Shown piece by piece: positions 9,107 through 17,997 of a stretch of DNA of 64,000 nucleotides. The translations under genes and the position numbers were made by a program. The notes under the pieces are model-generated. The model had not been told where the DNA came from, searched no databases, and saw only the letters and a list, made by a program, of their open reading frames with translations. Each line of letters starts with the position of its first letter. The first letter of the stretch is position 1. Source of the stretch: Nitrosospira briensis (lineage in GTDB: Bacteria; Pseudomonadota; Gammaproteobacteria; Burkholderiales; Nitrosomonadaceae); assembly GCF_900115125.1 (NCBI RefSeq), contig NZ_FOVJ01000009.1:1-64000 (forward strand), written 5' to 3'.

Positions 9107-9550
9107 ATGGACTTGAATGAAACTCCCGTAAACTGCCACCTCAGAAAGCTGCTGGCAGGTATGGCAATCGTTCTGGCAATGTGCTTGCAATCAACGGCGT
9201 CCGCGGCTTCGCCCTTGCTTCGATGTGAAATCAGCCAAGGTGGCGAAGCCTATACCGTGGATTTCCTGCCGCGCACTGATCCGTACACTGTTGAAGCAAA
9301 AAATATCAACGGGAAGTTTCGGTTCAAGGCCATCGTGCTTGGAAATGAGAAGCTTGTTGAATCCGTCAAGATTTATACCTATTATCAGGAACAACATCAG
9401 ATGGTGTTATTGCATGAAGCCAGGTACATACCGCCATTCAGTCAAAGCGCATCTTCACCTGCAGCCCTGACCGGCATAAATTATCTTTATTCTCCAAGAC
9501 TGGAGGAAGAATTGCAGTACGGCTGCGCACTTCTGGAAGTTGACTTGTAA
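9107..9550 (+). CDS. Small exported protein of unknown function
   Basis: 147 residues. An N-terminal signal peptide is clear: basic LRKLLAG, hydrophobic MAIVLAMCLQ, and a likely cleavage after STASA near residue 33. The mature part of about 114 residues contains two Cys (CEISQGG near the start, YGCALL near the end) that could form a periplasmic disulfide. It is rich in beta-prone and aromatic residues (YTVDFLPRTDPYTVEAK, KIYTYYQEQHQMVLL). I do not recognise a family. The gene is monocistronic, divergent from tamA, and its 3' end faces pqiC. An internal ATG at codon 19 would still leave a signal peptide, so the exact start is uncertain. Confidence 0.6.
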   Translation: MDLNETPVNCHLRKLLAGMAIVLAMCLQSTASAASPLLRCEISQGGEAYTVDFLPRTDPYTVEAKNINGKFRFKAIVLGNEKLVESVKIYTYYQEQHQMVLLHEARYIPPFSQSASSPAALTGINYLYSPRLEEELQYGCALLEVDL

Positions 9551-9707
9551 GGGATGCCCGGATTTCGGTCTGGGCGCTGGCGGCACTCAGAGGTTCTTGC
9601 CGCTTTGGGAAGTCCTGTCTGACGGTTCCGGCGATTCAGCCGTGATGAACCGCTCGCTCGCCCGCCCACGAGCTTACCCTGTTTGATCCCGGTTTATTAC
9701 CTCCGAG

Positions 9708-10352
9708 TTAATCTCGGTACAATTTGCAGGTTGCGGCGTGACTTGTATCCAGTTCGATCAGATTCTTCGAAATATCCTCTACCACCCTTGAGACAACACG
9801 CCGAACGCCTTGTACCACCCCATCGATGCCGCCATTCACCGATTCGGAGATCGCTGCATAACAAGCAGCGCTACGGCCGTCGGCCGAACGGGTAATCACC
9901 CAGCTAAACCTTGCCTGTACCCTCTCGCCCACCACCGCGTCGAATTGACCGAGCTCAATCGCAACGCGATAGCCGCGGTAATCGGGCGCGTGGATTCCGC
10001 TGGCTCCGCGCGTCTCTCTTATCGCCCCGGTCTGATTCGCGATGCCGGTAGCAAACGCATCACGCAGTTCATCGTTGAAATGCGATGACCAGCGGCTTTC
10101 CTCAAGGATAAAAAGCTGCGATTCCTCGCCCCCGGAGCGCACGACCAGTTGTGGCCGGGCGAGCCGTTCCGGGACAGTTACCGGCAACACTTCAATATAA
10201 AACGGCGTCGATGCATCCGGCAATGCCTCCTTCATCCGCTGGGGCGTCGATGGCACTGACAGCGTATAAAACCGCGGTTCCTGGACAGATGCACAGCCAT
10301 TCAGCAATAATGCCAAAGTCATCCCCAGAACGGCGCGGGACAGCGATGTCAT
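9708..10352 (-). CDS. pqiC: PqiC-type outer-membrane lipoprotein of the Pqi system
   Basis: 214 residues with a lipoprotein signal peptide: MTSLSRAVLGMTLALLLNGC, where LNGC is the lipobox and Cys20 the lipidated residue. The mature part fits the ABC-type transport auxiliary lipoprotein / PqiC fold (PRFYTLSVPSTPQ near the N-terminus, FYIEVLPVTVPERLARPQLV, SRWSSHFNDELRDAF). PqiC is thought to anchor the PqiB needle to the outer membrane. The start codon overlaps the pqiB stop by 4 bp, so translation is coupled. It is the last gene of the pqiA-pqiA-pqiB-pqiC operon. Confidence 0.9.
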   Translation of the reverse strand: MTSLSRAVLGMTLALLLNGCASVQEPRFYTLSVPSTPQRMKEALPDASTPFYIEVLPVTVPERLARPQLVVRSGGEESQLFILEESRWSSHFNDELRDAFATGIANQTGAIRETRGASGIHAPDYRGYRVAIELGQFDAVVGERVQARFSWVITRSADGRSAACYAAISESVNGGIDGVVQGVRRVVSRVVEDISKNLIELDTSHAATCKLYRD

Positions 10353-12022
10353 GGGTTATCCTTCCGTTTACCCCGAAGCACCGCTTCAGGATGACGTTCC
10401 AAATAATCGGTTAAAATTCTCAATGAAGCAGCCGCGCGCGTCAACTCCTGTAAGGTCTGGCGCAAATCCTGCTGTAGCGGCGCGTCTTCCGCCAAGGTTC
10501 GCTCCGCGGCAGTCAAGGTTTTACGCACATCCTTCATCGCCAAGGTGATTTCCGGCGCCACATCGTTGTTCAACTTCTCCGTCAACTGTCCGGCACTATC
10601 AAGTGTTCCCTTGAATGATTTTAACGATTGCTGTAACTCGATGGCAATTTGATCGAAGGGCACCTTGCTTAACTTGAGTGCTATCTCTGACACCTGTGTC
10701 TGGATTTCGTCGGTGCTACTGGGAACAGTGGGCAATTGCAGTAATGAGCCCGTACCCTCCCTTCCTGCCATGTTTCCAGAGCCTGTTTTTCTCGCCGGGA
10801 CAAGTTTAGGAAAAAAGTCGAGGGCGACATAAACCTGCCCGGTGATAAGATTGCCGGTGCGTAACTGAGCGGACAAACCTCGATCAATCATGAATTGCAA
10901 ACGCTGTTGCGGCGTGAATTTTGACTGCCTTTGGTATTCGATAAATTTACGGCCCAGACGTCCAGGATAAATTTCGACCAATACCGGCATACTGAATTCC
11001 TGCTGTCCTGAATCATACTCAATCCCTACCGATTTAACCTGTCCCAACACGAGTCCGCGGAAACTGACTTCTGCCCCGGGCGCCAGTCCGCGCACCGACT
11101 GCTTGAAATCAAGCAAAACGATCTGCGCCTCCGTGTCTTGCTCCTTTAACGCTTCGGTCTGGCTTTCCGCGAGAACAAAGGCTGTGTTCTCCTTAGCAGG
11201 AGGACCGGAAATTTCTTCCGGCGCCTGAAACGAGAGCCCGCCAAGTATAACCGTAGCCAGCGATTGCGTATTCAGCGTAAATCCACTGGCATTCATTTGC
11301 ATGTCAAAACCGCTTGCATGCCAGAAGCGGGTATTAATGCCGACAAATTTTTCGTACGGCGCATTCACAAATATGCGTACGGTAATGCCTTTGCCATCAT
11401 CATCCAGATCATATGCGGTCACCTGCCCCACCTTTATGCGGCGGTAATACACGGGCGAACCAATATCCAGGGAACCGATATCCCTGGCATGTAAAACATA
11501 CTGCCTGCCAGAGGCGTCGCGTGTAATGATCGGGGGCACCTCCAGCCCGGTAAACCGGTCTGCTTTCTCTTTTTGAACCCCCGCCTCGGCTCCAACATAA
11601 GAGCCGAATAACAGCGTGCTCAGTCCCGATACGCCTGAACCCACCACACGCGGACGCACAACCCAAAAGCGGCTATCAGCGGCGGTAAAACTTTTTGCCT
11701 CTTTCTTCAATAGCACCGTAACCAGTACGTAGGCGTGATCTTCGCTAAGCGTAATGGATTGCACTGTGCCGATGTCGACTTCTTTATACTTGACCTTTGT
11801 CTTGCCCGGTTCCAGCCCTTCCGCGGAGCTGAATGTAATGGTGATCTCGGGTCCTCGCTGAATCCAGGTGTTGACCGCAAGGGAAATACCTATCAGTGCC
11901 GCAATTATGGGAATCAGCCAGATTAGCGAGGGGATCCAGTCTCTCTGCTTGACCTTTACGGGTTCGGGTATTGCCTCCAGGGACTCACCCTTATTCCCGG
12001 TGTTCCCCGTTGTCTCCGTCAT
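10349..12022 (-). CDS. pqiB: PqiB, MCE-domain transport protein
   Basis: 557 residues. One transmembrane helix (residues ~31-50, SLIWLIPIIAALIGISLAV) is followed by three MCE/MlaD domains at about 57-140, 165-235 and 290-390. Repeated motifs include AEGLEPGKTKVKYKEVDIG, DIGSPVYYRRIKVGQV and LAPGAEVSFRGLVLGQV. A long alpha-helical coiled-coil C-terminus (~440-545) should assemble into the trans-periplasmic needle seen in PqiB. The role is lipid transfer between the inner and outer membranes. The gene overlaps pqiA upstream and pqiC downstream by 4 bp each. Three rather than seven MCE repeats distinguishes PqiB from YebT/LetB. Confidence 0.93.
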   Translation of the reverse strand: MTETTGNTGNKGESLEAIPEPVKVKQRDWIPSLIWLIPIIAALIGISLAVNTWIQRGPEITITFSSAEGLEPGKTKVKYKEVDIGTVQSITLSEDHAYVLVTVLLKKEAKSFTAADSRFWVVRPRVVGSGVSGLSTLLFGSYVGAEAGVQKEKADRFTGLEVPPIITRDASGRQYVLHARDIGSLDIGSPVYYRRIKVGQVTAYDLDDDGKGITVRIFVNAPYEKFVGINTRFWHASGFDMQMNASGFTLNTQSLATVILGGLSFQAPEEISGPPAKENTAFVLAESQTEALKEQDTEAQIVLLDFKQSVRGLAPGAEVSFRGLVLGQVKSVGIEYDSGQQEFSMPVLVEIYPGRLGRKFIEYQRQSKFTPQQRLQFMIDRGLSAQLRTGNLITGQVYVALDFFPKLVPARKTGSGNMAGREGTGSLLQLPTVPSSTDEIQTQVSEIALKLSKVPFDQIAIELQQSLKSFKGTLDSAGQLTEKLNNDVAPEITLAMKDVRKTLTAAERTLAEDAPLQQDLRQTLQELTRAAASLRILTDYLERHPEAVLRGKRKDNP

Positions 12023-12717
12023 GCACGTTTCCCTGCTTTCGTTTTGGCCGCATCCCAGATCATGCGGGGATCAAAACTGAGCGACGCAAGCATGGTCAGC
12101 ACGACCACCGCGGCGAAAGCTGCTATTCCCGGCCCCGCGTATACCGTGGCAAAACCTTTGATCTGTACCAGTCCCGTCAATAATGTCACGACGAAAACGT
12201 CGAGCATCGACCAGCGTCCGGTCACTTCAACAAGACGATATAGCTTTGCGCGCTGGAGGAGACGCCATTTACTGCGCCGTTGCGCCGTTATCAAAAGCAG
12301 AATCAGGGCTGCCAGTTTGAATAGAGGCACCAGAAAGCTGGCAATAAAAACGATGGCTGCCAATGCCCAGGAACCCGAAACCCAGAAATAAATGATACCG
12401 CTCATGATGGTGTCTTGCTGCTCTCCGAGCAGGGAGGCCGTAGTCATGATAGGCAATGTATTTGCCGGAATATACATTATGCAGGCAGCAATCACGAGAG
12501 CCCAGGCACGGTTGGCGCTATCGGGCTTGCGGGCATGCAGTCTTGCGTCACAACATCCGCAACGATCATGGGCTTGCACCTCCTTCCATAGAGTGGCGCA
12601 GTGATGACACGCTACCATGCCCAGGTCTGCCGCGGTCTTTGAGGATGGCCCGGCCTGTGCGGTTTGCGAGGCTGATCGCAGTGAATCGGCGGTATTCGCA
12701 GTATCGGTTGTTGACAT
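12019..12717 (-). CDS. pqiA: PqiA-type membrane protein, second copy
   Basis: 232 residues corresponding to one half of the E. coli PqiA protein. After a low-complexity Ser/Ala/Thr N-terminus comes a zinc-ribbon-like cluster (CHHCATLWK and CGCCDARLH, residues ~37-61). Four transmembrane helices then include the family motif IYFWVSGSWALAAIVFIASF and WSMLDVFVVTLLTG. PqiA is the inner-membrane component that feeds PqiB. It sits 9 bp downstream of the other PqiA copy and overlaps pqiB by 4 bp. The two copies together equal the fused protein of enterobacteria. Confidence 0.9.
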   Translation of the reverse strand: MSTTDTANTADSLRSASQTAQAGPSSKTAADLGMVACHHCATLWKEVQAHDRCGCCDARLHARKPDSANRAWALVIAACIMYIPANTLPIMTTASLLGEQQDTIMSGIIYFWVSGSWALAAIVFIASFLVPLFKLAALILLLITAQRRSKWRLLQRAKLYRLVEVTGRWSMLDVFVVTLLTGLVQIKGFATVYAGPGIAAFAAVVVLTMLASLSFDPRMIWDAAKTKAGKRA

Positions 12718-12726
12718 CGTTTTTCT

Positions 12727-13338
12727 CTACGCTTGCTTCAATAAAGCGATCCGCCAGATATAGCGGGGATTGAATGAAGATACTGCCGCAAGAAGAATGG
12801 TAAGCGCACCAAAAGCCCATAGTGCGACTCCCGGTACCACGGTTGCCATGTTTGTCAATTTAACAAGCGCAACAATGACACCTAGCAGAAACACTTCCAC
12901 CATACCCCATGGCCGGACGGTTTGAAGCAAGCGCGTCAGCAAGTTGAAGGCAGGGTGATATCCGGACCGGGTAACCGCGACAAGTAAATAAATCAGAGCC
13001 AGAAGTTGTAACAATGGAAACAGAACCGTTGTGGCCAGGACGAGCGACGCGACGAAAGGCATCCCCTCCGAGTTCAGGAAAAAAACAGAGCCTATGAGCG
13101 TAGTTCGACTGGCGATGCCCTGGAGTTCCATTTCAACAATGGGAAAAACGTTGGCAATGACGTACATGAACAGGCTGGCAACAGCCAGCGGTAAAACGCT
13201 CGTGCGGTAAGCACTCATATCGCGCTCCAGTTCCGCACCGCAACAGCTACAGAAGGCAACTTCGTTGCGGCCCAGGGTCGGCCGGCGGTGAACCGCATCG
13301 CACTCCTCACACGCGAGCAAGTCTGGTACTTCCTGCAT
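12727..13338 (-). CDS. pqiA: PqiA-type membrane protein, first copy
   Basis: 203 residues, the first gene of the pqi operon. An N-terminal CxxC-type zinc ribbon (LLACEECDAVHRRPTLG, FCSCCGAELERD) precedes four transmembrane helices with VASLFMYVIANVFPIVEMEL and the WGMVEVFLLGVIVALVKL segment matching the second PqiA copy (WSMLDVFVVTLLTG). This supports an ancient duplication. The start ATG follows the sequence GAGGACCCTGA. The gene is divergent from ftsH, with 219 bp between the two starts, which must hold both promoters. Confidence 0.9.
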   Translation of the reverse strand: MQEVPDLLACEECDAVHRRPTLGRNEVAFCSCCGAELERDMSAYRTSVLPLAVASLFMYVIANVFPIVEMELQGIASRTTLIGSVFFLNSEGMPFVASLVLATTVLFPLLQLLALIYLLVAVTRSGYHPAFNLLTRLLQTVRPWGMVEVFLLGVIVALVKLTNMATVVPGVALWAFGALTILLAAVSSFNPRYIWRIALLKQA

Positions 13339-13557
13339 TCAGGGTCCTCGGGGTGATTTTCAAGATATCAGCATGCCGGAATTCCCCTATATAGTATCGT
13401 TTAAATCATGACTCGCCGCAGGGAAATGGACGAATAAATCCTCGCTTCTTTTGTATCGCCGCGCCGCGCGCGTGCTTGCCGCTTGATTGGGATGTGCTAC
13501 GCTGAAACAAACAGCTTGCCCAACTGTCTTTAAAGGGAAACTCAGCAAGGATATGCA

Positions 13558-15393
13558 ATGGACAAGAAAACTCAAATCAACTTCTGGTACGTCATTATTG
13601 CGGTATTTGGTATTTTGCTGATACAGAATTTGTACTCGCAATATACAAAAGTCGAGCCAATCCCCTACAGCCGCTTCCATACGTGGTTGGACGAGGGCAA
13701 GATCGCGGAAATCGCAATAACCGAAAACCATATTTACGGCACGCTCAAGGGAGACGGCTCGGATGGGGTGAAGAATTTCGTTACCACCCGTGTGGAACCC
13801 GAGTTGGCCGAAAAGCTGGATGCGCACAACGTTACCTACACGGGAGTAATTCAGAGCACCTGGATTCGCGACCTGCTGTCGTGGCTGCTGCCAATGGCCA
13901 TTTTTTTTGGCATCTGGTTGTTTATTATCCGGCGCATGAATCCGGGCGGCGTCAGCGGAGGCCTGATGTCGATAGGCAAAAGCCGGGCAAAGGTATTCGT
14001 GGAGACGGAAACCAAGGTCACCTTCGCGGACGTGGCAGGGGTCGACGAGGCAAAAGAAGAGCTGATGGAAATCATCAACTTTTTGAAGGACTCCGCAGGA
14101 TATAGCCGTCTTGGCGGGCGCGTACCCAAGGGAATTCTGCTGGTGGGTCCGCCGGGCACCGGTAAGACTTTGTTGGCGCGGGCTGTGGCGGGCGAGGCAA
14201 ATGTGCCATTTTTCTCGATCTCGGGTTCCGAATTCGTCGAGATGTTTGTCGGCGTAGGCGCGGCCAGGGTGCGCGATCTGTTCGAGCAGGCGCGGCAGAT
14301 GGCCCCGGCCATCATTTTTATCGATGAACTGGATTCCCTTGGGCGGGCTCGCGGCGCGTATGGACTGGGCGGCCACGACGAGAAGGAGCAAACGCTTAAT
14401 CAGTTATTGGCTGAGCTAGACGGCTTTGATCCAAAGAGCGGCGTAGTGCTGCTCGCCGCTACCAACCGGCCAGAAATCCTCGACCCGGCCTTGCTGAGAG
14501 CCGGAAGATTCGATCGGCAAGTGCTGGTGGACAGGCCGGACAAGTTGGGCCGCGAGCAGATTCTCGCAGTGCATCTGAAAAAAGTCAGGCTGAATACCGA
14601 TGTAAAGCCGGAGCAGATTGCGGCATTGACTCCGGGCTTCACCGGCGCGGATCTCGCAAATCTCGTTAACGAAGCGGCACTGCTTGCGACCCGGCGTGGC
14701 GGGAAGTCAGTAACAATGGATGACTTCAATAACGCAATTGAGCGCGTAGTTGCCGGTCTTGAGAAACGCAACCGCCTGCTTAATCCGGAAGAGCGCCGCG
14801 TTGTCGCGTTTCATGAATTAGGACATGCAATGGTAGCACTGGCATTGCCGGGCGCTGATGAAGTGCACAAGATTTCAATCATTCCGAGGGGGATCGGGGC
14901 TTTGGGGTACACGATTCAACGCCCGACGGAGGACCGGTTTTTGATGACGCGGGCGGAACTGGAAAATAAAATGGCGGTACTGATGGGTGGACGCGCGGCA
15001 GAGCGTGTGGTGTTCAACGAGATATCGACGGGCGCGACGGACGATCTCGCCAAGGCCACCGATCTCGCGCGCGCCATGGTGCTGCGCTACGGGATGAGCG
15101 ACGCGCTGGGCAACGTTGCCTATGATCGGGAGCGTTCCGCCTTTCTCCAGCCTGGCGTACCGATGCCCCAGAGCCGGGACTATAGCGAGGAAACCGCAAA
15201 CGAAATAGATGGCGCGGTGCGTACGCTCGTGGATCATGCTCTGGAGCGCGCAGTTGGCATCCTGAAAGTCAACCGTGCATTGCTGGACAGGACGGCGACG
15301 AAATTGCTTGAGGCGGAGACCTTGAACGAGCCCGATATAGAAGCGCTGAAGCGTGAGGTAATCACCGGTTCAGAGCTTCCGGCGATGGCATGA
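13558..15393 (+). CDS. ftsH: FtsH-type ATP-dependent membrane zinc protease
   Basis: 611 residues. Two N-terminal transmembrane helices (residues ~9-24 and ~105-122) flank a periplasmic loop. The AAA+ module holds Walker A GPPGTGKT (~residues 199-206), Walker [12 protein letters not shown] and the second region of homology [20 protein letters not shown]. The C-terminal M41 peptidase has the zinc site HELGH (~residues 420-424) and the third ligand Asp in [14 protein letters not shown]. FtsH degrades misfolded and regulatory membrane and soluble proteins. It is not next to rlmE (ftsJ) or folP, the usual neighbours of the housekeeping copy, and is shorter than E. coli FtsH (644 residues), so it may be a second paralogue. 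An AAGGAT Shine-Dalgarno lies just before the ATG. Confidence 0.93.
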   Translation: MDKKTQINFWYVIIAVFGILLIQNLYSQYTKVEPIPYSRFHTWLDEGKIAEIAITENHIYGTLKGDGSDGVKNFVTTRVEPELAEKLDAHNVTYTGVIQSTWIRDLLSWLLPMAIFFGIWLFIIRRMNPGGVSGGLMSIGKSRAKVFVETETKVTFADVAGVDEAKEELMEIINFLKDSAGYSRLGGRVPKGILLVGPPGTGKTLLARAVAGEANVPFFSISGSEFVEMFVGVGAARVRDLFEQARQMAPAIIFIDELDSLGRARGAYGLGGHDEKEQTLNQLLAELDGFDPKSGVVLLAATNRPEILDPALLRAGRFDRQVLVDRPDKLGREQILAVHLKKVRLNTDVKPEQIAALTPGFTGADLANLVNEAALLATRRGGKSVTMDDFNNAIERVVAGLEKRNRLLNPEERRVVAFHELGHAMVALALPGADEVHKISIIPRGIGALGYTIQRPTEDRFLMTRAELENKMAVLMGGRAAERVVFNEISTGATDDLAKATDLARAMVLRYGMSDALGNVAYDRERSAFLQPGVPMPQSRDYSEETANEIDGAVRTLVDHALERAVGILKVNRALLDRTATKLLEAETLNEPDIEALKREVITGSELPAMA

Positions 15394-15889
15394 CGTCGAA
15401 AAGAGCGTAAAGTCGCAGAGTCCGCCGGTTCGGCCTGCGCCTGTGTTTTTATTTTTGTAAAAAATCTTCCTATACGGACGGCGGTTCCTGTATACTCCGC
15501 GCTTCGATTAAAATCCCTTATATTTAGTAGGGCTTTTTTTCGGCTCATCGTTCCTGACCTCTCTTCGATTTTCAAGTCTCCAACGGAAATTGTGCGGTAC
15601 CGTGGTTAGCGGCGATGTTTTATGTGTGCGCCAGCGGTACCTTGCCCATTCGTTTCAGGGGATTCATATCCTGCTTGCGCGCGTAGGTCGCATCTAAAGT
15701 TCAGAAATTCCAGACAGACAGGCAGGTACAACATTGGAGGATTTGGACCCAATGCGTATCTCGCGAAGAAGCGTTAGACGGTCGCATTATCTTTCTGATG
15801 CAATCGGCAAAATCTTTTGAGCGATGCTGTCAACCGCGGAATCGGGAATTCGGGATGCACCATTTTTTTCATTTAATAGGAAAAAACAC
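15394..15889. other. 496-bp region between ftsH and rhlE (long helicase leader)
   Basis: No gene is seen. A TATACT hexamer at 15491-15496 followed by the GC-rich CCGCGC resembles a stringently controlled -10 region, although no good -35 is visible at the right distance. A short hairpin with a T8 run lies at 15514-15540. If a promoter lies here, rhlE would have a leader of up to ~390 nt, as is common for cold-shock-induced DEAD-box helicase mRNAs. Confidence 0.4.
15514..15540 (+). terminator. Weak intrinsic terminator after ftsH
   Basis: CCCT at 15514-15518 (CCCT core 15515-15518) can pair with AGGG at 15529-15532 across a 10-nt loop, followed by CTTTTTTT. The stem is short (4-5 bp), so it is marginal as a terminator. 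It may instead be part of the helicase leader. Confidence 0.3.
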
Positions 15890-17308
15890 GTGTCTTTTGA
15901 AAAACTCAATCTTCATCCTCTCATCCTTAAAGCCATTGTCGACTCCGGCTATACGTCACCCACGCCGATTCAGGAACAAGCCATTCCCGAATTACTCGAC
16001 GGGCACGATGTCATGGCTTCGGCACAGACCGGCACAGGTAAAACTGCGGCCTTCATGTTGCCGGCGCTGCACGGCCTTGCCACACCTGCCAAGGTGCAGA
16101 GTCGCGGCCCTCGCGTACTGGTATTGACCCCGACCCGGGAACTTGCTCTCCAGGTATCCGAAGCCGCGGCCAAGTACGGCAAGCATCTGCCCCGCGTCAA
16201 AGTGGTGAGCATACTGGGCGGAATGCCTTATCCGCTGCAAAACAAATTGCTTTCGCAACCAGTCGACATTCTTGTAGCAACACCTGGCCGTTTGATTGAT
16301 CACATCCAGCGCGGGCGCATCGATTTTTCGCGCCTGGAGATGATGGTGCTGGATGAAGCCGACCGCATGCTCGACATGGGTTTCATCGATGACGTGGAGC
16401 GTATCGCATCGGCGACGCCAGCAACCCGCCAGACCTTGCTGTTCTCAGCCACCCTGGATAGCGCAATCGACAATGTTGCGGCGCGGCTGCTGAAATCGCC
16501 AAGGCGCATTCAGATCGCAGCCCAACAGGCAAAACTGGATAACATCGAACAACGGCTGCATTATGTTGACGACATTTCGCACAAGAACCGGCTGCTGGAC
16601 CATCTGCTTCGCGACCTGGCGTTGAAACAGGCCATTGTCTTTACCGCCACCAAGCGCGACGCCGATACGCTGGCGGATAACCTTTCCGCCCAGGGACATG
16701 AGGCCGCCGCCTTGCACGGGGACATGAATCAGCGCGACCGTACACGTACGCTGACCAAACTTCGCGGTGGCGGGCTGCGCGTTCTGGTGGCGACTGACGT
16801 CGCCGCCCGGGGAATTGACGTGGCCGGCATAACCCATGTCATCAACTTCGACCTGCCGAAATTTGCCGAAGACTACGTGCACCGCATTGGCCGTACCGGC
16901 CGCGCCGGCGCATCAGGAATTGCGGTTTCATTCGCTTCCGGCAAGGATGGGATCAACCTGAAAAAAATTGAGCGCTTCACCGGTCAGCGGATCGCTTCGC
17001 ATGAAGTGCCCGGTCTGGAGCCGCGATTCAAGCCGCGGCCCGGTACCAGTGGCCCGTCCAGAAGCGCACCCAGCGTCGCACATAAACGTACCCGTACATG
17101 GTCAAACGATGGCCCGCGCCATGCCAATAGCGCTAACAGCTCCAACGGAAACTGGGGCGATAGTGGCGGCCGTTCGGTTGGCGCGAGCCGCGGCGATACA
17201 TGGGGCAGTAATACACGAGGCAACGCAAGGGGCAATAGCGGCGGTAATACCCGGAGCAGTTCGTTCGGGAACAGCGGCGCTAGCAGTCCTTATATCAGAA
17301 CGAAGTAA
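15890..17308 (+). CDS. rhlE: DEAD-box RNA helicase, RhlE type
   Basis: 472 residues from a GTG start at 15890, preceded by TAGGAAAA. An in-frame ATG at 15824 would add 22 atypical residues, and MSFEKLNLHP is the usual family start. All helicase motifs are present: Q motif TPIQEQAIP, motif I AQTGTGKT, motif II DEAD in VLDEADRMLD, motif III SAT, and motif VI HRIGRTGRAG. The C-terminal ~100 residues are a low-complexity Ser/Gly/Asn/Arg tail (NARGNSGGNTRSSSFGNSG) of the RNA-binding kind common in RhlE. It remodels structured RNA, for example in ribosome assembly and mRNA decay, especially in the cold. Transcription ends at a perfect 18-bp stem terminator immediately downstream. Confidence 0.93.
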   Translation: MSFEKLNLHPLILKAIVDSGYTSPTPIQEQAIPELLDGHDVMASAQTGTGKTAAFMLPALHGLATPAKVQSRGPRVLVLTPTRELALQVSEAAAKYGKHLPRVKVVSILGGMPYPLQNKLLSQPVDILVATPGRLIDHIQRGRIDFSRLEMMVLDEADRMLDMGFIDDVERIASATPATRQTLLFSATLDSAIDNVAARLLKSPRRIQIAAQQAKLDNIEQRLHYVDDISHKNRLLDHLLRDLALKQAIVFTATKRDADTLADNLSAQGHEAAALHGDMNQRDRTRTLTKLRGGGLRVLVATDVAARGIDVAGITHVINFDLPKFAEDYVHRIGRTGRAGASGIAVSFASGKDGINLKKIERFTGQRIASHEVPGLEPRFKPRPGTSGPSRSAPSVAHKRTRTWSNDGPRHANSANSSNGNWGDSGGRSVGASRGDTWGSNTRGNARGNSGGNTRSSSFGNSGASSPYIRTK

Positions 17309-17325
17309 GTAGTCAGTCCATTCTG

Positions 17326-17372
17326 CAAGCGGCCACATTGCCCCTGAGAGGGCAATGTGGCCGCTTGTTTTT
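17326..17372 (+). terminator. Strong Rho-independent terminator of rhlE
   Basis: A perfect 18-bp stem (17326-17343 with 17350-17367) has a 6-nt loop CTGAGA and is followed by TTTTTATT. It begins 17 nt after the rhlE stop codon. Confidence 0.95.
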
Positions 17373-17538
17373 ATTCAGGGTGGCAACGCGGGTGGGTGGA
17401 GCATAGCAAGGCGCAGGATAGATGTAGTGCAGTGTAACCGATCAAAATGGACGCGATAGTCGCTTATAGCTTTAATTCGCGCCTTTCCAAACATCCAGGT
17501 ACGTGTGAGAAGAAAAGACCGCGGAATCCGGGATTACT

Positions 17539-17925
17539 CTATTCCGGCTGATTACGCATGAAATCTGCAGTCTGATCAAACGCCATGTCAAGTTTTTTGC
17601 GTAATTCATCATCCAGGCCGATATCCGCCATGGCCCGGCTCATACAGGACAACCACTGATCGCGCTCGGAAACGCCAATAGGAAAAGGCATATGACGGGT
17701 GCGCAGGCGCGGCTCCCCATATTTTTCTGTATATAAGGACGGACCGCCGGTCCAACCGCAAAGAAACATGAACAGTTTTTCCCGGGAATGGGTTAAATCC
17801 TGTGGGTGAAGCTTGCGGACGCCGTAGTAATCCGGATCCTCATCCATTAGATCGTAAAAATGGTCCACCAACCGGCGTATGACTGTTTCGCCACCTATCC
17901 GCTCGAATGATGTCGCGACATGCAT
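17539..17925 (-). CDS. Group II truncated haemoglobin
   Basis: 128 residues, the size of a 2-on-2 (trHbO-type) globin. Visible features are the N-terminal FERIGGETVIRRLVDHFYDLM helix with the B10 Tyr region, KLFMFLCGWTGGPSLY, and the RHMPFPIG motif whose His is the proximal haem ligand (F8). The conserved Trp at G8 is in ERDQWLSCM. Such proteins bind O2, NO or peroxide and are linked to protection against reactive nitrogen and oxygen species. That would make sense in a nitrifying or denitrifying relative, but the role here is inferred. It is a single gene between rhlE and the ceramidase-like gene, with its own ATG preceded by AAGGAGAG. Confidence 0.92.
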   Translation of the reverse strand: MHVATSFERIGGETVIRRLVDHFYDLMDEDPDYYGVRKLHPQDLTHSREKLFMFLCGWTGGPSLYTEKYGEPRLRTRHMPFPIGVSERDQWLSCMSRAMADIGLDDELRKKLDMAFDQTADFMRNQPE

Positions 17926-17997
17926 TTGACTCTCCTTATTTCTTCCATGCCCCTATACTAAGCCATATCAGGTCATGCGGGAGAAACATGGCCTTAT

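Noticed and set aside
13387-14391. 334-codon open frame on the minus strand opposite ftsH
   Set aside because: It lies fully antisense to a well-supported FtsH gene, has no recognisable motif, and its composition is what the complementary frame of a GC-rich gene produces.
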